Positions 31,294-33,428 of a stretch of 33,428 bases of DNA are shown here, in pieces. Position numbers and translations under genes: made by a program. The stretch's first letter is position 1; each line of letters starts with the position of its first letter. The notes below the pieces were generated by a model. The model ran no database searches. It was not told the DNA's origin and worked only from the letters and a program-made list of their open reading frames with translations. Origin of the DNA: a virus; IMG/VR virus record IMGVR_UViG_3300049856_000142, positions 1 through 33,428 of that record, one strand, 5' to 3'.

Positions 31294-31617
31294 TTATTTT
31301 GTCAAATCGTGATATCCAACCTCGTAACCAAATTCGATTTGCTTATTTTGAGATAATGCTTTTCCGTCACAATAATCCATGCCCCGCAAATTAATATGAT
31401 CTCTTGTGCAAGAATCCCACTCATGTCTGTAAGAGTCATACTTCTTCGCTACTTCTAGTAACTCGAATAAAGTGAGTGCTACATTGTTATCAAACTTCTC
31501 TATCAGTCCACATTCTCGTAGAGACATTCTCATGAGTCCTACACCTCGTTTAGAGCGTTCTCTAAAGTGTTCATTCTCTTCGAGCTTTTGTTTTATTTTA
31601 GTGTATATGGTTGTCAT
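31294..31617 (-). CDS. Early phage hypothetical protein
   Basis: A 107-aa protein with ENEHFRERSKRGVGLM, a central LFELLEVAKKYDSYRHEWDS helix, and LRGMDYCDGKALSQNKQIEFGYEVGY. The landmarks ENxxxRER, YDxxRHxW, LRGxDYxD and Q..E.GYExG are those of a common family of phage early proteins of unknown function. It is the last gene before the pseudoknot element and follows its neighbour with TAG-C-ATG. Confidence 0.6.
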   Translation of the reverse strand: MTTIYTKIKQKLEENEHFRERSKRGVGLMRMSLRECGLIEKFDNNVALTLFELLEVAKKYDSYRHEWDSCTRDHINLRGMDYCDGKALSQNKQIEFGYEVGYHDLTK

Positions 31618-31618
31618 G

Positions 31619-31918
31619 CTAGTAAATTGAGTAGAGTCTTGACTTCAAGGAATTTAATAACTCTTTTGTCGCAATACAGTACCTTTTAAGTACAATCAAT
31701 CTTTGCCCGCTCGTTGTTGCTTTCCAAAATATCTTTTGTTGTGCCACTGAATCATCTGGATGTTTCTTGTTCATGAATAAAGCCTCTTCTTTTTCAAGAT
31801 CTGCCAATTCCATTTGCATTTGTGCAAATACGTCGGACATATCCCCTCTGTAAGCCTCCAATTGGTCTTTAGAGAGGTTCTTTTCTTTCACAGCAACAAT
31901 CAGATCGTGTAATTTCAT
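31619..31918 (-). CDS. Helical early protein
   Basis: I choose ATG at 31918 (MKLHDLIVAVKEKNLSKDQLE), which forms a TAATATG junction with the upstream stop. The product is 99 aa, helical and charged (FAQMQMELADLEKEEALFMN), with RLIVLKRYCIATKELLNSLK at the end. No family recognised. Early-operon position suggests a DNA-metabolism accessory or host-takeover protein. Confidence 0.5.
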   Translation of the reverse strand: MKLHDLIVAVKEKNLSKDQLEAYRGDMSDVFAQMQMELADLEKEEALFMNKKHPDDSVAQQKIFWKATTSGQRLIVLKRYCIATKELLNSLKSRLYSIY

Positions 31919-31919
31919 A

Positions 31920-32219
31920 TTAGAAGTTATTAAAAGCGTCTTCTGGGTTAATTTCTGCCTCTTTTGCACTTATAGGCTCGAAAGGTATCGGATTACCTGC
32001 AGAAGTTAGTTTATCGTACTTTTCCTTGTATATTTTTTTAAGTCCATCTGCATTAAGTGATAGATTGAGGTACATTGTGCCTTTTGCTGATGTCTTCTTC
32101 CAACCTGCACCAACATCTTCAAATTTCTCTCCTATTTTTGCACGAACTACATAATCTGGCTGTGTATCTTTAGTTTTAGTGTTTTGAAAACACATTACTG
32201 ATATTGTTTCTTTGTTCAT
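31920..32219 (-). CDS. Possible ssDNA-binding partner protein
   Basis: I choose ATG at 32219 (MNKETISVMCFQNTKTKDTQ), again a TAATATG junction. The product is 99 aa with a beta-rich core (DYVVRAKIGEKFEDVGAGWKK, GTMYLNLSLNADGLKKI) and an acidic-aromatic end, EINPEDAFNNF, like the peptide tip by which SSB proteins recruit partners. It follows the annealing-type gene directly. An OB-like or SSB-like role is inference; no family is certain. Confidence 0.5.
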   Translation of the reverse strand: MNKETISVMCFQNTKTKDTQPDYVVRAKIGEKFEDVGAGWKKTSAKGTMYLNLSLNADGLKKIYKEKYDKLTSAGNPIPFEPISAKEAEINPEDAFNNF

Positions 32220-32220
32220 A

Positions 32221-32598
32221 TTAGAAATCAAATGGAGCATCATCTCGCTCCGTTATTGGGTCATTTTTACCAGCAGTTTTACCTACTTTTCTCATCTCAT
32301 CTGCTGATGCAATACCGTCTAGTAATCCTATATTCGCAAAACCTAAAGCTCTACCAATTGCTGAAGTTTCTGCTACTTCAAGAGCAACACCACCCATTAA
32401 ACCTTTCCCCCATTCTGCTTGAGAATGTCCCGTGTAAGTTTTTTCACCAATTTTTACTGTAGCAAACACAATTACTCGTGTTTCAGTATTACTCGTCACC
32501 TGAGTTATTATAGAGCCTTCAGGGTATAGTCTATGGAACTCTTTAACTCGCTCTACCACAGGGACATAAAGTTTTCCCTTAATTTCAATTGTTTTCAT
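32221..32598 (-). CDS. ERF/Rad52-like single-strand annealing protein
   Basis: A 125-aa protein with a small N-terminal beta part (LYVPVVERVKEFHRLYPEG, RVIVFATVKIGEKTYTGHSQ) and the conserved helix-turn GGVALEVAETSAIGRALGFA-NIG-LL-GIASADEM, the landmark of phage ERF/Sak-type annealing proteins. The C-terminus TERDDAPFDF is an SSB-like acidic tip. It would bind ssDNA and promote annealing during phage replication or recombination. It overlaps the upstream gene by ATGA and runs with the small partner gene and NinG-like nuclease in one transcription direction. Confidence 0.75.
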   Translation of the reverse strand: MKTIEIKGKLYVPVVERVKEFHRLYPEGSIITQVTSNTETRVIVFATVKIGEKTYTGHSQAEWGKGLMGGVALEVAETSAIGRALGFANIGLLDGIASADEMRKVGKTAGKNDPITERDDAPFDF

Positions 32599-32810
32599 AT
32601 TATTTTTTGTGTAAATATTTCTTCTGCTTTGTCTAATCCTGCTTTTTTACCTTTTAAAAACTCTAAACTACCATATACCGTTGCGTATTCTAATAGTTTA
32701 TCTACGTCTAGTCTTTCTAAAAATGCTTCAAAGTTGTCTGTAATATCATCATCTGTACCTGTGTAAAATGAGGCATAAGCATCTTTCAAGTATTCTTCAA
32801 ATGTTTTCAT
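32595..32810 (-). CDS. Small acidic early protein
   Basis: A 71-aa acidic helical protein (FEEYLKDAYASFYTGTDDDI, FEAFLERLDVDKLLEYATVYG). No motif recognised. TAATATG junction upstream; ATGA overlap with the annealing gene downstream. Confidence 0.55.
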   Translation of the reverse strand: MKTFEEYLKDAYASFYTGTDDDITDNFEAFLERLDVDKLLEYATVYGSLEFLKGKKAGLDKAEEIFTQKII

Positions 32811-32811
32811 A

Positions 32812-32955
32812 TTAGTTAAAGTAAGTTTCTAATTTAACCGCATAACGTAATTCTCTGTCTGAACACCTTGACCAAAACTTGAGCATGGCACAGTCTTCAA
32901 GTAGTGTTCTCTGGTTTTTCCCTTTTAAGAGAATGTTGAATATAGTTTTGTTCAT
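32812..32955 (-). CDS. 47-aa early protein
   Basis: A 47-codon frame (MNKTIFNILLKGKNQRTLLE, then CAMLKFWSRCSDRELRYAVK) fits exactly between its neighbours: the start overlaps the upstream stop as TAATG, and the TAA is followed after one base by the next ATG. The tight fit favours a real gene. Function unknown. Confidence 0.55.
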   Translation of the reverse strand: MNKTIFNILLKGKNQRTLLEDCAMLKFWSRCSDRELRYAVKLETYFN

Positions 32956-33167
32956 TATATTTCTTTATCTTGTAAGTATTCATCTTCACTATCATCATCA
33001 CCTGCGAGTCTTAATCGTTCACTTTCTTCAAACTCTAGTACGTCCGCCTCGTCTATGAATCCCTCGTTTCGTAATTCCTCTAAGATTTCCTCACGTCTAT
33101 TTGCTGTGGCGTATGCAAATTCTTCTTGCATGTCTTCTAAATAGTTATCGTTTTGTAGTGTGCTCAT
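32955..33167 (-). CDS. Acidic early protein
   Basis: I choose ATG at 33167 (MSTLQNDNYLEDMQEEFAYA) because it follows the stop of the upstream 27-aa frame by one base (TAATATG); a longer frame to 33203 adds an unlikely prefix. The product is 70 aa, very acidic (VLEFEESERLRLAGDDDSED). No family recognised. Confidence 0.55.
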   Translation of the reverse strand: MSTLQNDNYLEDMQEEFAYATANRREEILEELRNEGFIDEADVLEFEESERLRLAGDDDSEDEYLQDKEI

Positions 33168-33168
33168 A

Positions 33169-33252
33169 TTAGATTGCGTTAACGTATAAGTGATAATAAC
33201 CAACTGCCCAACCTACGACTATCAGTATTGCGATTGTGTATGTGAATTTCAT
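33169..33252 (-). CDS. 27-aa single-pass membrane peptide
   Basis: A 27-codon frame (MKFTYTIAILIVVGWAVGYY...) forming one hydrophobic helix. It follows a possible promoter at 33281-33307 and ends in a TAATATG junction with the next gene, which supports translation. Function unknown. Confidence 0.5.
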   Translation of the reverse strand: MKFTYTIAILIVVGWAVGYYHLYVNAI

Positions 33253-33280
33253 ATATTTATTTATTTGCTAATACATACAT

Positions 33281-33307
33281 ACTATACCTATACTAAAACA
33301 TATGCAA
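33281..33307 (-). promoter_or_regulatory. Possible early promoter
   Basis: On the minus strand TTGCAT (33307-33302) and TATAGT (33286-33281) are spaced by 15 bp, shorter than ideal. It lies in the gap between the two rightmost genes, and the -35 shares the TTGC core of the late promoters. Confidence 0.4.
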
Positions 33308-33325
33308 GTGCTTACAATAGCAAAC

Positions 33326-33334
33326 TGTGGATAA
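33326..33334 (-). promoter_or_regulatory. Second DnaA-box-type 9-mer TTATCCACA
   Basis: A second perfect TTATCCACA on the minus strand, next to the stop of the rightmost frame. A one-mismatch copy, CTATCCACA, lies at 9370-9378 on the plus strand. Confidence 0.4.
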
Positions 33335-33336
33335 CC

Positions 33337-33428
33337 CTATTTTAACCCTAACAACATATCTAAATATCCCGTCATAGACATACGTTTCTTCACTGCTTGT
33401 TCTTTTAATTTTTGTCTTGCCTTATCCG
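33337..33428 (-). CDS. C-terminal end of a basic protein, runs off right edge
   Basis: Thirty codons before a TAG at 33337-33339 encode DKARQKLKEQAVKKRMSMTG and a short hydrophobic end (YLDMLLGLK). The frame is open at the right edge. It matches in frame with the piece at 1-322 if the window is circular. On its own no function can be assigned. Confidence 0.5.
   Translation of the reverse strand, partial: DKARQKLKEQAVKKRMSMTGYLDMLLGLK

Noticed and set aside
1-33428. A CRISPR array or integrase/attachment site.
   Set aside because: No regularly spaced repeats and no recombinase-type protein were seen.
1-33428. A recoded UGA (as in Gracilibacteria or Absconditabacteria).
   Set aside because: TGA ends many genes in ATGA overlaps and is not seen inside the conserved domains, so the standard code fits.

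Overview
The window reads as one nearly complete, AT-rich tailed-phage genome. Almost every gene lies on the minus strand, so the map is read from right to left. Large and small terminase, portal, scaffold, coat and adaptor-type connector genes are present. No tape measure, sheath or major tail-tube gene is recognisable, which suggests a short-tailed (podovirus-like) particle. No integrase or repressor is recognised. TGA is used as an ordinary stop (many ATGA stop/start overlaps), so the standard bacterial code applies. The host cannot be proven from the window. The one plus-strand gene is a secreted protein with a peptidoglycan-binding domain, and the soluble lytic transglycosylase is a second secreted wall protein; both look like proteins common in Patescibacteria (CPR, Parcubacteria/Paceibacteria-like). 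I infer such a host with moderate to low confidence.

Layout, right to left: (1) 33.4-31.3 kb, very short early genes, including an ERF/Rad52-like annealing protein and a small partner, both with acidic SSB-like C-terminal tips. (2) 31.3-30 kb, an intergenic pseudoknot-like element with a pyrimidine tract, then a NinG/Rap-like nuclease and zinc-ribbon proteins. (3) 29.9-28.2 kb, the terminase subunits plus a 58-aa protein. (4) 28.1-24.3 kb, portal, head accessory genes, scaffold and major capsid protein, closed by a terminator. (5) 24.2-17.3 kb, a glycan cassette of five clear glycosyltransferases, a second GT11-like enzyme, a nucleotidyltransferase, a methyltransferase and a DUF3431-like protein, placed inside the structural region. 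(6) 17.3-10.3 kb, connector, tail and ejection-type proteins. (7) 9.4-10.3 kb, the plus-strand moron. (8) 9.3-3.6 kb, tail fibre and receptor-type beta proteins, a cupin, and an HNH homing-type endonuclease that has taken over the start of a tail gene. (9) 3.6-0.6 kb, the lysis region: XhlA-like holin, anchored beta protein, two-domain endolysin, second holin-like protein and the transglycosylase.

The most unusual feature is a three-copy regulatory module ahead of the portal, connector and fibre operons. Each copy has a TTGC..-N17/18-TATAAT-type promoter, a micro-hairpin with compensatory base changes, a second variable hairpin, a U-tract and an ATATAAAAATG start. Other points are start codons in a TAATATG context with few Shine-Dalgarno sequences, a near-leaderless terminase promoter, and open frames at the two window edges that join in frame, which suggests a circular or circularly permuted genome of about 33.4 kb. 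If that is complete, it carries no recognisable polymerase, primase or helicase and would depend on host replication.
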